From: Dermacoccus abyssi
GTDB lineage: Bacteria > Actinomycetota > Actinomycetes > Actinomycetales > Dermatophilaceae
Assembly: GCF_003515945.1 (NCBI RefSeq)
Contig: NZ_QWLM01000011.1
Location: 48,424 to 112,423, forward strand
Direction: 5' to 3'
DNA: 64,000 bases
Below the pieces are notes generated by a model, which was given only the letters and a program-made list of their open reading frames with translations, was not told the origin of the DNA and did not search any database. Of the stretch, positions 34,188 through 43,540 are shown in pieces. Numbering within the stretch: position 1 is the stretch's first letter; the number at the start of each line of letters is the position of its first letter. A program made the position numbers and the translations under genes.

Positions 34188-36488
34188 ATGACGACGACCA
34201 CCCCAGCGCGGTTGCTGCGGCGCCTACGCAGCGACACCGCGCCTCATGACAAACACCTGACGGGCGGCGCGTCACGCACGAACGCCGTCACGGGCCAGAC
34301 CTCGAGCCGTGGGCGCGCGGCCACTCTCCTGCGCGGCAGGCAGGACGACCCAACCTGGGCGCGTCCCGCGCTCTTCGCGCTGCTCGCGTTCGCTGCGTTC
34401 GTCTACCTGTGGGATCTGACGAACTCCGGCTACGCCAACGAGTTCTACGCCGCCGCAGTGAAGTCGGCGACCCAGGACGCGAAGGCCTGGCTCTTCGGGT
34501 CGCTCGATGCGAGCAACGCCATCACGGTCGACAAGCCCCCGGCCTCGCTGTGGGTCATGGGTCTGTCTGCTCGGATCTTCGGGTTTTCGAGCTTCTCCCT
34601 CCTCCTGCCGCAGGCGCTCATGGGCGTCGGCACGGTGGCGCTGACCCACGGCGCGGTGCGTCGGTGGTCGGGGCACGCGGCCGGGCTGTTCGCCGGTCTC
34701 CTCGTCACCCTGACGCCGGTTGCGGCGCTCATGTTCCGCTTCGACAACCCCGACGCGATGCTCGTTCTCCTCATGACGGCGGCCGCCTACGCGGTGGTGC
34801 GCGCTGTGGAAACCACACGCGGACGCGTTGCTCTGCGGTGGATGATCGGAGCCGGTCTGCTCATCGGCTTCGCGTTCCTCACCAAGATGCTCCAGGGCCT
34901 GCTCGTGCTGCCCTGCCTCGGCCTGGCCTACCTCGTCGCGGCCCGGTTCTCGCTCAAGCAGCGCCTCGCGCACCTCGTCGTGGGTCTCGTCGGCGTCGTC
35001 GTCGGAGCTGGCTGGCTCGTCGCACTCGTCTCGCTGTGGCCGGCGTCGGCACGCCCGTACATCGGCGGCTCGGCGAACAACTCGCTGTGGGAGCTCGCCC
35101 TCGGTTACAACGGCCTCGGCCGCATCCTCGGCGGCGCGGGCAACGGCGGCGGAGGTGGTGGCGGAGGCGGCTTCGGTGGCACCGCAGGCCTCCTGCGCAT
35201 GTTCAACAGCCAGTTCGCCGGTGAAATCTCATGGTTGCTGCCGGCCGCTCTCCTGCTACTCGTCGCCGGTTTCGTCGCTCGAGGACGGGCGCCGCGCACC
35301 GACCGTGTTCGCGCGTCGCTCATCCTCTGGGGCGGCTGGCTCGTCGTCACGGTGCTGTGCCTGTCGTTCATGCAGGGCACCGTCCACTCGTACTACGCGG
35401 TGGCTCTCGCTCCGGCGATCGCGGCGTGCGTCGCCGTCGGTGGCCGTGAGGCGTGGGCCCGACGCGACTCGTCGGTGTGGCGGCTCGTCATCGCCGCGGC
35501 TGTCGTCGTGACGGCGGCCTGGAGCTTCCAGGTGCTGTCGACGAACGCTGCGTCGTGGATGCCGTGGCTCAAGTGGGTGTCGCTGGTGCTCGCCGTCATC
35601 GGGGCGCTGACGTTCGTGGTCGCCGGTGCTCGCCCTGCGCGAGTGCGTCGTTTCGCGACGATCGGACTCGTCATCGGCGTGCTCAGTGGCCTGGGCGGAA
35701 CGACGGCGTACACGCTCGCGACGATCACGCAGGGTCACACCGGCTCGATGCCGGCGTCAGGCCCGGCCGTGGCCGGCGGGGCAAGTGGCGGCCCCATGGG
35801 TGGTGACCCGTCGGCTGGCCAGGCCGGCACTCGATCGAGCGGTCAGCAGGGCACCCAGCAGAACGCCCAACAGGGCGGCACGACAGGCGGGTCGTCGTCA
35901 TCGTCGGCGCAAGCAGCCACCGGAACGCCGCCGAGCGGGCAGCCGCCGACGGGAACGCCGCCGTCCGGCAGCCCGGGTGGATCGGCACCAAACGGTGCCG
36001 CACCGGGAGCGTCCGGCACGAACGGGCAGTCGTCGTCAGGTTCGACGAACTCCCCCGGGAGCGGGTCCGCGTCGTCGGGCGGTGCAACGTCGGGATCGGC
36101 AACGTCCGGTTCGATGCAGGCTGCTCCCGGCGGCCAGGGCAGCGCGACGAGCAACACGGCCCTCAGCGCCAAGCTCGACGCGACGACATCCACGTGGTCC
36201 GCTGCGGTCATCGGTGACCAGAGTGCGGCCGGGTACATCCTCGCCTCCGACACCGCGGTGATGTCGATCGGTGGCTGGAGCGGCAGCGACAACAACGTCA
36301 CGCTCGCGCAGTTCCAGGAGTACGTGAAGAACGGCGACATCACGTACTTCATCGCCGGAGGCGGCATGGGCGGTGGCCAGGGTGGCAACGGGTCGGCCGC
36401 GCAGATCACGGCCTGGGTCAAGGCGCACTACACGGCGACGACCGTCGGTGGCGTGACGATGTACGACCTGACGAAGGCGACGTCGTAA
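34188..36488 (+). CDS. GT39/ArnT-like membrane glycosyltransferase with low-complexity domain
   Basis: A 766-residue polytopic protein of the ArnT/PMT (GT-C) superfamily. The N-terminal part has about eleven membrane helices from residue 60. The catalytic extracytoplasmic loop has ANEFYAAAVKSATQDAK and ITVDKPPASLWVMGLSA, where the acidic residue and DKPP match the YkcA/YkcB-like group, and FRFDNPDAMLVLLM. From about residue 515 there is a long Gly/Ser/Thr/Gln/Pro-rich stretch, followed by a globular C-terminal domain (TSTWSAAVIGDQSAAGYILA, SIGGWSGSDNNVTLAQFQ, GDITYFIAGGGMGG). It transfers a sugar from a polyprenyl-phosphate donor to an unknown envelope acceptor. ATG 34188 and family fit are good. 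A hairpin follows. Confidence 0.88.
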   Translation: MTTTTPARLLRRLRSDTAPHDKHLTGGASRTNAVTGQTSSRGRAATLLRGRQDDPTWARPALFALLAFAAFVYLWDLTNSGYANEFYAAAVKSATQDAKAWLFGSLDASNAITVDKPPASLWVMGLSARIFGFSSFSLLLPQALMGVGTVALTHGAVRRWSGHAAGLFAGLLVTLTPVAALMFRFDNPDAMLVLLMTAAAYAVVRAVETTRGRVALRWMIGAGLLIGFAFLTKMLQGLLVLPCLGLAYLVAARFSLKQRLAHLVVGLVGVVVGAGWLVALVSLWPASARPYIGGSANNSLWELALGYNGLGRILGGAGNGGGGGGGGGFGGTAGLLRMFNSQFAGEISWLLPAALLLLVAGFVARGRAPRTDRVRASLILWGGWLVVTVLCLSFMQGTVHSYYAVALAPAIAACVAVGGREAWARRDSSVWRLVIAAAVVVTAAWSFQVLSTNAASWMPWLKWVSLVLAVIGALTFVVAGARPARVRRFATIGLVIGVLSGLGGTTAYTLATITQGHTGSMPASGPAVAGGASGGPMGGDPSAGQAGTRSSGQQGTQQNAQQGGTTGGSSSSSAQAATGTPPSGQPPTGTPPSGSPGGSAPNGAAPGASGTNGQSSSGSTNSPGSGSASSGGATSGSATSGSMQAAPGGQGSATSNTALSAKLDATTSTWSAAVIGDQSAAGYILASDTAVMSIGGWSGSDNNVTLAQFQEYVKNGDITYFIAGGGMGGGQGGNGSAAQITAWVKAHYTATTVGGVTMYDLTKATS

Positions 36489-36509
36489 GCCTCCCCCTAT
36501 CTCGGTACG

Positions 36510-36553
36510 TTGTGTGGATCTGGCCGCGAGATATCGCGGCCAGATCCACACAA
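36510..36553. terminator. Terminator hairpin after the glycosyltransferase gene
   Basis: Perfect 20-base arms (TTGTGTGGATCTGGCCGCGA and complement) with a GATA loop, 22 bases past the stop. The remaining 220 bases before the permease start hold no gene; they contain a GAGAGGACAC RBS region at the end. Confidence 0.85.
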
Positions 36554-36774
36554 GTGCACCGGCTGCGGCTGGTAGCCGCCGAGCCTCATGACCCGAACCG
36601 ATCTGCCGGAATCGTGAGCCGCCAACACCCACAACGGTGTTCGTCAGCGTGCAAAATAGGTCGGCACCCGAAAGGCGTTCGTGAAAGTCGCGGCGGGGCG
36701 GCATGTCAGGGTTGCTCTACCGCTGCGTACGCGACAGTGTGAGTGACACGCATCACGGGGTGAGAGGACACATC

Positions 36775-38220
36775 ATGGCTGCGACGGACGCGGCGCAAGC
36801 CGAGGCGCACGAGCCGAAGACCGAGCTCAAGCGGGTCCTCAGCCCGAAGCTGCTGCTTCTGTTCATCGTCGGCGACATTCTCGGCGCAGGCATCTACGCC
36901 GTCACCGGCGACATTGCGGGCGAAGTGGGCGGCATGGCGTGGCTGCCGTTCCTCATCGCGTTCACCGTCGCCACCCTGACGGCGTTCAGCTACCTCGAAC
37001 TCGTGACGAAGTACCCGCACGCCGCCGGCGCTGCTCTCTATACGCACAAGGCGTTCGGCATCCACTTCCTCACGTTCATCGTGGCGTTCACCGTCGTCTG
37101 CTCGGGCATCACGAGCGCTGCGACGTCGTCGAACCTGCTCGCTGCGAACCTCCTCACCGGTCTCGGCGTCGGCGGTGACGACGGCCCGGGCGCCCTCGGC
37201 ACGATGCTCGTCGCCCTCGCGTTCATGGTGCTGCTCGCGCTCATCAACCTGCGCGGCGTCGGCGAGAGCGTGAAGTTCAACGTCGTGCTCACCGTCGTCG
37301 AGTTGTTCGCACTGGCCGTCGTCATCGGCATCGGCTTCTACGCCATGGCCACGAAGAGCGCCGACTTCAGCCAGCTCACGACGTTCGAGTCGTCCTCGGA
37401 CCGCAACATGTTCGCCGCGACGACCGTCGCCACCGCCATCGCGTTCTTCTCGATGGTGGGCTTCGAGGACTCGGTCAACATGGTCGAGGAGACGGAGAAC
37501 CCGCGTCAGGTCTTCCCGCGCATCATGCTCACGGGCCTCGGCATCGCCGTGCTCATCTACATGCTCGTCGCCGTGTCGGTCGTGCTCGTCCTGCCGATCA
37601 AGGACATCCAGAACTTCGACGGCGAGACCGGCATCCTGCTCGAGGTCGTCAAGACCGGCATGCCCGGCTTCCCCGTCGACGCGGTCTTCCCGTTCCTCAC
37701 GGTGTTCGCCGTCGCCAACACCGCACTCATCAACATGATGATGGCGAGCCGCCTCATCTACGGCCTGGCGAAGCAGGAAGTGCTCCCGCCGGCACTCGGC
37801 AAGGTGTCGCGCCGCCAGTCGCCCTACGCGGCCGTGTTCTTCACGACGGCGCTCGCCCTGGCGCTCATCATCTACGTGTCGATGCAGAAGGGCACGCCGG
37901 TCGTCGGCGCACTCGGCGGCACGACGGGTCTGCTGCTGCTCATCGTGTTCACCATCGTCAACATCGCGTGCCTCGTGCTGCGCCGGGAGAAGGCACACCC
38001 CGAGGCCTTCCGTGCGCCCACCGTCATCCCGATCCTCGGTGCGGTGCTGTGCGCCTTCCTCGCCGGCCCGTGGGCACGCGACCCGGAGAAGTACATCCAG
38101 TACAAGATCGGCGCGGCCCTGCTCGCCATCGGCGTCGTGCTGTCGCTGTTCACGTGGTTCGTCCACACGCGTCACCACGAGAAGACGCGCTTCAGCGACA
38201 TCGAGAACCTCGAGGAGTAA
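36775..38220 (+). CDS. APC-superfamily amino acid permease
   Basis: A 481-residue transporter with about 12 membrane helices. The first helix signature GDILGAGIYAVTGDIAGEVG is the substrate-binding unwound motif of the APC superfamily. Further marks are AFSYLELVTKYPHAAGAALY, INLRGVGESVKFN and VGFEDSVNMVEETENPRQVFP, the cytoplasmic loop after helix 6. It imports an amino acid or related compound by proton coupling; the substrate cannot be told. ATG 36775 with GAGAGG upstream is chosen; the frame is open to 36703. Monocistronic, ended by a hairpin at 38234-38274. Confidence 0.9.
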   Translation: MAATDAAQAEAHEPKTELKRVLSPKLLLLFIVGDILGAGIYAVTGDIAGEVGGMAWLPFLIAFTVATLTAFSYLELVTKYPHAAGAALYTHKAFGIHFLTFIVAFTVVCSGITSAATSSNLLAANLLTGLGVGGDDGPGALGTMLVALAFMVLLALINLRGVGESVKFNVVLTVVELFALAVVIGIGFYAMATKSADFSQLTTFESSSDRNMFAATTVATAIAFFSMVGFEDSVNMVEETENPRQVFPRIMLTGLGIAVLIYMLVAVSVVLVLPIKDIQNFDGETGILLEVVKTGMPGFPVDAVFPFLTVFAVANTALINMMMASRLIYGLAKQEVLPPALGKVSRRQSPYAAVFFTTALALALIIYVSMQKGTPVVGALGGTTGLLLLIVFTIVNIACLVLRREKAHPEAFRAPTVIPILGAVLCAFLAGPWARDPEKYIQYKIGAALLAIGVVLSLFTWFVHTRHHEKTRFSDIENLEE

Positions 38221-38233
38221 CCCCTCTCCCGAC

Positions 38234-38274
38234 GACGGCGCCCGCCCGACCCTCACGGTCGAGCGGGCGCCGTC
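38234..38274. terminator. Bidirectional terminator between permease and MFS genes
   Basis: Perfect 12-base outer arms (GACGGCGCCCGC and complement) plus an inner CGACC/GGTCG stem, between convergent genes. Confidence 0.85.
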
Positions 38275-38299
38275 ACGTCGCGAGGCGTTGATGCGTTTC

Positions 38300-39573
38300 T
38301 CAGAGGGGGACGGCGATCTGGTCGTCGTCGCGGGTCTTGGGGCCGCGTTTCATCGTCAGCGGCAGCACCCCGGCGACGAGACACAGGCCGGCCGTGAGCA
38401 GCCACGCGGACGCGTACGAGCCAGCTCCCGAGCGCAGCGCGCCCGAGACGCTCGCGCCGATTCCGGCGCCGATCATGTGCGACGCGTAGATCCAGCCGAA
38501 GACGACGCCCGACGCGTGCAGCCCGAAGTGACGGCGACACAGCTCGACGGTGGGTGGCACCGTGGCCGTCCAGTCGAGGCCGTAGAAGACGACGAACGCC
38601 CACATGGGCATGTCGACGCTCGGGCCGAGCAGGCCGTTGATGAACACGAGCGAGATGCCGCGCGTGACGTAGTCGATCGCGAGAAGAATGCGCGGGTCGT
38701 AGCGGTCGGTCAGCCAGCCGGAGGCGACCGTGCCGACGATGTCGAAGATTCCGATGATGCCGATGAGGGTGGCGGCCGTCGTCGGCGCCATCGAGTGGTC
38801 GTGTGCGGCCGGCGCGAGGTGTGTGACGACGATGCCGTTCGTCGACCAGCCGCACACGAGGAACGTCAGCATGAGCACCCAGAAGGCCCAGTGTCGAGCG
38901 GCACTGCGCAAGGCCGTCAGGGCCATCGACCGGAAGCGGGGCCCTCGTCCTCGACATCCTGCGCACTCGCGGCACCGATGGCGCCGACCCCGACGTCGGC
39001 GGGCCGGTCGCGCAGGAACAGCGCGCAGAGCACCGCCATGACGAGGGAACACACCCCGGCGACCAATGACGCTGTGCGCCAACCGGGCCCGGCCGCAATC
39101 ATGGCAATGACCGGCACGAAGAGCACCTGACCGGCGGCCGTGGCCGCCGAGAAGACGCCGGTGACGGTGCCCCGATGCGTGACGAACCAGCGGTTCGCGA
39201 TGATCGTGCCGAACGTCAGCGCCATCGTGCCCCTGCCGAGGCCGATGAAGACGCCCCACAGCAGCCACAGCTGCCACGGCTCACCGACGAGAGTGACGGC
39301 CGCGCTGGCCAACCCGACGATGACGAGCGACCACGTGACCGTGCGGCGCACGCCCCACGCCTGCATCAGGGCTGCGGTGAACGGGGCAGCGATGCCGTAG
39401 AGCACGAGGTTGAGGCTCGCGGCGCCCGACGTCACGTCGCGCGACCACCCCGTCGAGTGCTCGATCGGTTCCATGAGCACACCGGTCGTCGAAAGGAAGG
39501 CCGACGCGGCGAGCAGCGCACCCGCCGTCACGCACGCGACTCCCCAGGCGGGATGGCGGCTGGCGGTACTCAC
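38300..39573 (-). pseudogene. MFS transporter with frameshift in a C-run
   Basis: From ATG 39573 the frame encodes six membrane helices of an oxalate/formate-antiporter-like MFS protein (AASLNLVLYGIAAPFTAALM, GLGRGTMALTFGTIIANRWF) and then drifts into ASAQDVEDEGPASGRWP and a stop near 38917. The second half, from RFRSMALTALRSAARHW through IGIIGIFDIVGTVASGWLTD to a TAA-type end at 38300, is intact in the next frame. The junction is the run GGCCCCGC near 38943; adding one C restores a single 425-residue protein. The lesion lies in the central cytoplasmic loop. It could be real or a homopolymer error. Confidence 0.82.
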
Positions 39574-39684
39574 GGGCGGCTCCTCGTGCGGGTGGCGAGT
39601 CCTCGATGCTACGAACTCCTGACGAACCGACCTACCGCACTTCCACCCCTCGGTCCACGCCCAGCGCTGCGCCGCCGTGATGAC

Positions 39685-39710
39685 GCTGCCCGCCTGTTCG
39701 GGTGGGCAGC
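39685..39710. terminator. Hairpin between divergent MFS and DUF1264 genes
   Basis: GCTGCCCGCC and GGTGGGCAGC arms (one mismatch) with a 6-base loop. It lies between divergent starts, so it is more likely an operator or leader structure than a terminator; the type is uncertain. Confidence 0.35.
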
Positions 39711-39739
39711 AGGGCTCATGAGGTTTCTAGCGTGGAGTC

Positions 39740-40507
39740 ATGACTTCCCGTCACCTCTTCAGCTCGGAACACCGTCACACCTTCACCGCCTTCGGCGCCG
39801 GCGCCCTCACGGCGGCAGGTCTGGGCCTTGCCAAGAAGGTCACCGCGATCATGAGGACCGGCAAGGGGCATTCGGCCAAGCACCGCGCCCTCGACTTCGC
39901 GTCGGCGACCGCGTAGCCGAAGTACCCGCTCGACGCGATGAGTACCTACCTCAACGGTTTCCACTTCTACGCCGACGACATGGGCCGTCAGGTCGAGGCG
40001 ACGCACTTCTGCACCCACCTGCGTCACGACCTGCATCAGTGCGTCATCTACGACAGCAACGCCGCGGACGCTCGCCTCATCGGCATCGAATACATCATCA
40101 GCGCAGAGAAATTCGCGACGCTGCCCGAGGACGAGAAGAAGCTGTGGCACAGCCACCACTACGAGGTGAAGTCGGGGATGCTCGTGGCGCCGGGCATTCC
40201 GGATCTCGCGGAGCGTTCCTACTTCGAAGATCTCGTCTCGACGTACGGCAAGACGTTCCACACGTGGCAGTACGACAAAGCCGACTTCCCGTTCGGCATC
40301 CCGCAACTCATGATGGGCTTCACCGACGACGGACAGGCCGACGAGAACGCCACGCGCGAACGCGACGAGCGCCTCGGCGTCTCCACGCCCGACAAGCGAC
40401 GCGACCGCGCCGACATCCCGATGCCCGACGTCGACCCCGCCGCGAACTCGTGGCAGAGCGGACGCTCGGTGCAGACAACGCTCGAGGATGTCGACTTCAC
40501 GCGCTGA
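39740..40507 (+). pseudogene. DUF1264-family protein interrupted by TAG
   Basis: From ATG 39740 the frame gives a 58-residue leader with a short hydrophobic stretch (FTAFGAGALTAAGLGLAKK) and stops at TAG 39914-39916. It continues in frame as PKYPLDAMSTYLNGFHFYAD, then the DUF1264 core: VEATHFCTHLRHDLHQCVIY, IGIEYIISAEKFATL, WHSHHYEVKSGMLVAPG and WQYDKADFPFGIPQLMMGF. The family, found in plants, fungi and actinobacteria, is uncharacterised. ATG 39938 could restart translation with most of the domain. Only one codon is damaged. Confidence 0.78.
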
Positions 40508-40653
40508 GGAAGGCGGGACGTTGCCGATAAGGGCGGGTGCTTTGACTGCAGGCGCTCCTCGTCCCGCGGGAGCAGATGCTGTCGGTGCGAGCCGCTTAAC
40601 GTCCCGTGTGTCGAACCCGCTCCCCTCGGCGGCTTGAGGTGAGCGTTCCCGAG

Positions 40654-41493
40654 TCACACAGGCTCGTCGCTCCAGGGCACCGCGTCGAGAATCGCGTTAG
40701 CTGCCTCCGGCGTCAGGACGGCCGACCAGACAACTTCACCCGGACCAGGCGCCAGGTCCGCTATCCCCGCAGGCTCCGGACCCCAGTCGTCCCCGGACAC
40801 ACCCGGGAGGGCCGACATCATGACCGCGAGCCTTTTCGGGTCGTAAACCTGTCTCGCAATGAAGGCAACGAATTGCTCTCCGCGATCCGCGCGGATCAGG
40901 ACACCCATTGCGAAGGCATCGAAGTGTGCCATGACGATCTTCCCACTGCGCAAGCTGCGCGCAGCGCACTGCATCATGACCGTCCGATAGGCGCGCTGCT
41001 CCGCTACGGCGCGCTCGGCAATGATTCTGCGTCGATCCCATTCCTGGGGCAGAAGCGAATCGGTGTTGATCCTGTCCTTCTTCGCTTCGCTCCAGACGCA
41101 CCGGCACTCGGACTCGATTCTGGTGTAAAAGTCGCGACGCGCGCCGTCTTCCCGCCACCCAGCGGCCCCAAGCCACCACCGCGAGGATTCGTCCACGCTT
41201 CGCGTCCACCCAGCGGCATCATCGAGTCGTGCGTTCTCGTGTAGGTCCGCGTCGGTGAGGCGGGTGGCGACGCCGCGCCACCGCCCGCGCTTCACCTTGA
41301 ACCAGACTCGGTCTTTGAGCACCCCGATGCGGGTGGCTCGGCCAGCAAGCATGCGGGCCGGAAGCGACTGTGCTTCCTCGACGAGCTCGTGGGCCAGCAG
41401 ATGCAGGGGAGCGTCCAACTTCGGGATCTCGATCTCGAGCGAGTCGAGGCAACGTCGGGTGGGACGTACACCTGAATGATCATCAGCCTGCAT
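40654..41493 (-). CDS. 279-residue protein of unknown function, candidate toxin of a two-gene operon
   Basis: A 279-residue soluble protein I do not recognise. The N-terminal part has an amphipathic helix region (LHLLAHELVEEAQSLPARML) and a basic Trp-containing block (LKDRVWFKVKRGRWRGVATR). The middle is charged, with GWREDGARRDFYTRIESECR and WSEAKKDRINTDSLLPQEWD. The C-terminal part alternates strands: SGKIVMAHFDAFAMGVLIR and EQFVAFIARQVYDPKRLAVM. ATG 41493 lies 27 bases after an RHH-type gene on the same strand, the usual order and spacing of type II toxin-antitoxin pairs, but its length is greater than most toxins. Alternatives are a nuclease or a phage-related enzyme. Confidence 0.55.
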   Translation of the reverse strand: MQADDHSGVRPTRRCLDSLEIEIPKLDAPLHLLAHELVEEAQSLPARMLAGRATRIGVLKDRVWFKVKRGRWRGVATRLTDADLHENARLDDAAGWTRSVDESSRWWLGAAGWREDGARRDFYTRIESECRCVWSEAKKDRINTDSLLPQEWDRRRIIAERAVAEQRAYRTVMMQCAARSLRSGKIVMAHFDAFAMGVLIRADRGEQFVAFIARQVYDPKRLAVMMSALPGVSGDDWGPEPAGIADLAPGPGEVVWSAVLTPEAANAILDAVPWSDEPV

Positions 41494-41520
41494 AGCGAGA
41501 GACTAGCGAGTCCTCACATG

Positions 41521-41778
41521 TCAGTCGGGCAATCCACCCAGATCGTCGAGCTCCTGCGCAGAGAAGCCGCTGAGGGCCGAAACGGCGGCAGCGTCCGAAC
41601 CGTTGATCTCGCGAAGAATGTTCTGCACGGAGGCGTTGATCTCGTCACGGTGGCGATCGATGTATTCCTGCACAGCAACCTCGACGACATCCTTCTTGGA
41701 CGTCGAGAGGAAGTGCGCTGCGTGAGAGATGAGCGCGTCCGTCGAAGAGGACACCTTGATAGGCGCAACGGCAGGCAT
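41521..41778 (-). CDS. Ribbon-helix-helix antitoxin-like protein
   Basis: An 85-residue protein. A short strand (VAPIKVSS) is followed by two helices (STDALISHAAHFLSTSKK and DVVEVAVQEYIDRHRDEIN), as in RHH DNA-binding antitoxins. The C-terminal third, ending SALSGFSAQELDDLGGLPD, is acidic and could wrap the partner. ATG 41778 has a GAAAGGACAC RBS. It precedes the 279-residue gene by 27 bases and is itself preceded by a TGGTAC...GTACCA dyad overlapping an AT-rich promoter-like stretch, fitting autoregulation. Confidence 0.65.
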   Translation of the reverse strand: MPAVAPIKVSSSTDALISHAAHFLSTSKKDVVEVAVQEYIDRHRDEINASVQNILREINGSDAAAVSALSGFSAQELDDLGGLPD

Positions 41779-41802
41779 GAAGAGTGTCCTTTCGTGAGTT
41801 CT

Positions 41803-41818
41803 TGGTACCAAAGTACCA
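41803..41818. promoter_or_regulatory. Operator/promoter of the RHH two-gene operon
   Basis: Inverted repeat TGGTAC-CAAA-GTACCA, 25 bases before the antitoxin start. On the minus strand it reads TATGGTACTTTGGTACCAAG, which contains -10-like TATGGT and TACTTT. An overlapping perfect palindrome TTGGTACCAA is also present. RHH dimers commonly bind such short dyads. Confidence 0.55.
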
Positions 41819-41828
41819 TAGCGGTGAA

Positions 41829-41864
41829 GTTGCCTATCGCCCCGGCTCGGGGCGCGTAGGCAAC
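41829..41864. repeat. Imperfect hairpin upstream of the RHH operon
   Basis: Arms GTTGCCTATCGCCCC and GGGGCGCGTAGGCAAC with a GGCTC-type loop. The 209 bases between it and the DUF6226 gene hold no credible gene. Confidence 0.4.
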
Positions 41865-42073
41865 GCGCCGTGTCGGGATGGGCTCGCCGCCTCTTCGCCT
41901 GACGCGTGTCGGAGTCGCTACACCGCAGCCGGGGACGAGGCGCGCTTTCGGACGATCCCCGGCACGTCGGCGCGCAGAAAACCTCGTCGCCTAACCCGGC
42001 CGCGCCCCCGTAGTGTGAGGGAGAGCGCTCAGGCGCTCCCAGACCCGCCCGTACCCGTCCTGCTGGAGGCGCG

Positions 42074-42954
42074 ATGTCGACCTGGTGGCACGACCACAAC
42101 GCCTACTGGCGCGCTCATCCCGACGAATCAACCGAGAATCCATGCTTTCCCGATCATCTGGTGAGCCTGCTCGATGCCGTGGAGGCCTGCTTCGTGGCAG
42201 CGGGCGGCTCCTCGGCTTGGCCGGACCCACACGCAGACCCCAGCTCGCCGGGCGGCTGCAGCGCTCCCACCGACGACGAGTACAGCCGCCTCACCCACCC
42301 CGAGCGCTACGTCATCTCGAGGTTCGCGTGCGGGCCTGGATGGACGCCCTCGCCCAACTCGGTCTCGCTCACGTGGCACCACACGGAGCTGGACCACTGC
42401 CGACTCAGGGGCAGGCAACAACACCCTGTGCCTCCGCCGACGAGAGTCGCCCTCGCGCCGCGGATGCCGGCCTCGATGGACGCGATGGACTCGGCCAACA
42501 CGACCACCTCGTCGAACCGAGCCCAGTGGGTGAGCGTGGCGAAGGTGGCCCGGCGTGGCCGAATTGTCCGCGACAACCGTCGGTGGTGTGGATGGCCATC
42601 CCGCACGAGAACGCGCCGACCCTACGCGTAGCGGCGTGGCCCCTGGACGAGCTCGGCACTCAGGTCGAGGTGGGTTTGAGCGACCCGATCGTCATCATCG
42701 ATCGTGTGCCCGATTGCCCCTGCGACGCATGCGATGACGGTTCGGCTGATCTCTTGGAAGGTCTCGACCGGACGTTGCTGTCGATCGTCGACGGCTCGAT
42801 CGAGGTCGTCGCGACCGGAGGTGTCCGGCGCGAGCGCAGCGCATGGGACGGCTCATCGGGAAGCGACTGGCTCGGTCAGGGTGACTACGCCGTCCGAGGA
42901 GCCTCATGGTTTCCCGGTCGTGAACCCCTGCCGCTCATCACGCCGATGACGTGA
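42074..42954 (+). pseudogene. DUF6226-like protein gene, multiply frameshifted
   Basis: From ATG 42074 the frame starts well: HLVSLLDAVEACFVAAGG, then AWPDPHADPSSP and DDEYSRLTHPERYVIS. Near 42325 the sequence continues in another frame (VRAWMDALAQLGLAHV). The segment with SLTWHHTELDHCRLR fits the first frame again, and the end, EVGLSDPIVIIDRVPDCPCD, then ACDDGSADLLEGLDRTLLSI, is in the frame that reaches TGA 42954. The C-terminal PDCxCDACDDGS motif identifies the DUF6226-type family (from memory). Several shifts and a degraded middle make this true decay rather than one read error. Confidence 0.55.
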
Positions 42955-43030
42955 TGACGTTCGGGCGACGCCCAGGCCCCGCTGTGGCTGACCCTGACGA
43001 CAACCCGACGCGGCGGTCGCCCAGTTCCGG

Positions 43031-43441
43031 TCAGGCTTGCGGCGTCGATTCTGCGGCTTCGTATCGCTCCGGCTGTTCGAGGCACAGGCAGAAGGGATGC
43101 CCGTCCGGGTCGGCGTACACACGAAAATCGGCGTGGGCACTCTCGTCCTCGAGGAACGTCGCACCCAGGCTGAGCGCATGCGCGTGCGCCGCCTCGTATT
43201 CAGGCACGTGGAAATCCACGTGCGCCTGCTGCGGCACGGTGTTGGCAGGCCAGGTCGGAGCCACGTAGTCGGGCGACAACTGAAACGAGAGTCGCTGACC
43301 GGTGGGGTACTGCGTCTCGACCCAGTCGTCGCTGCGGTACGTGACGCGCCCGCCTGCGAGGTTGCAGTAGAACGCGGCGAGACGCTCAGGGTCAGGCGTG
43401 TCGATGGCGACGGAATGCAGAACGATGCTCGGTGAAGTCAT
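43031..43441 (-). CDS. VOC/glyoxalase-family protein
   Basis: A 136-residue vicinal-oxygen-chelate domain protein. Two beta-alpha-beta-beta-beta units are visible: SIVLHSVAIDTPDPERLAAF with GGRVTYRSDDWVETQYPTG, and HVDFHVPEYEAAHAHALSLG with RVYADPDGHPFCLC. Metal ligands would be the early His and the later His/Glu. Such proteins act as dioxygenases, fosfomycin or bleomycin resistance proteins or isomerases; the substrate is unknown. A 50-base piece of this gene recurs at 44183-44232. Confidence 0.88.
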   Translation of the reverse strand: MTSPSIVLHSVAIDTPDPERLAAFYCNLAGGRVTYRSDDWVETQYPTGQRLSFQLSPDYVAPTWPANTVPQQAHVDFHVPEYEAAHAHALSLGATFLEDESAHADFRVYADPDGHPFCLCLEQPERYEAAESTPQA

Positions 43442-43540
43442 GAGCCCATCATGGGCCCACGTCTGCAGCTCTGTGGGCTCATTCGGGCGGGGCTGCGGCC
43501 TCGGCCTTGATCTGCTCGAACTCGCGACCCATCGCCTCGC

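Noticed and set aside
36706..38256. 516-codon open frame antisense to the APC permease
   Set aside because: Highly charged shadow of a membrane protein gene; no independent support.
40560..40640. tRNA-like GGTTCGA sequence on the minus strand before the 279-residue gene
   Set aside because: No acceptor, D or anticodon stems can be paired around it, so it is neither a tRNA nor a clear attachment-site remnant.
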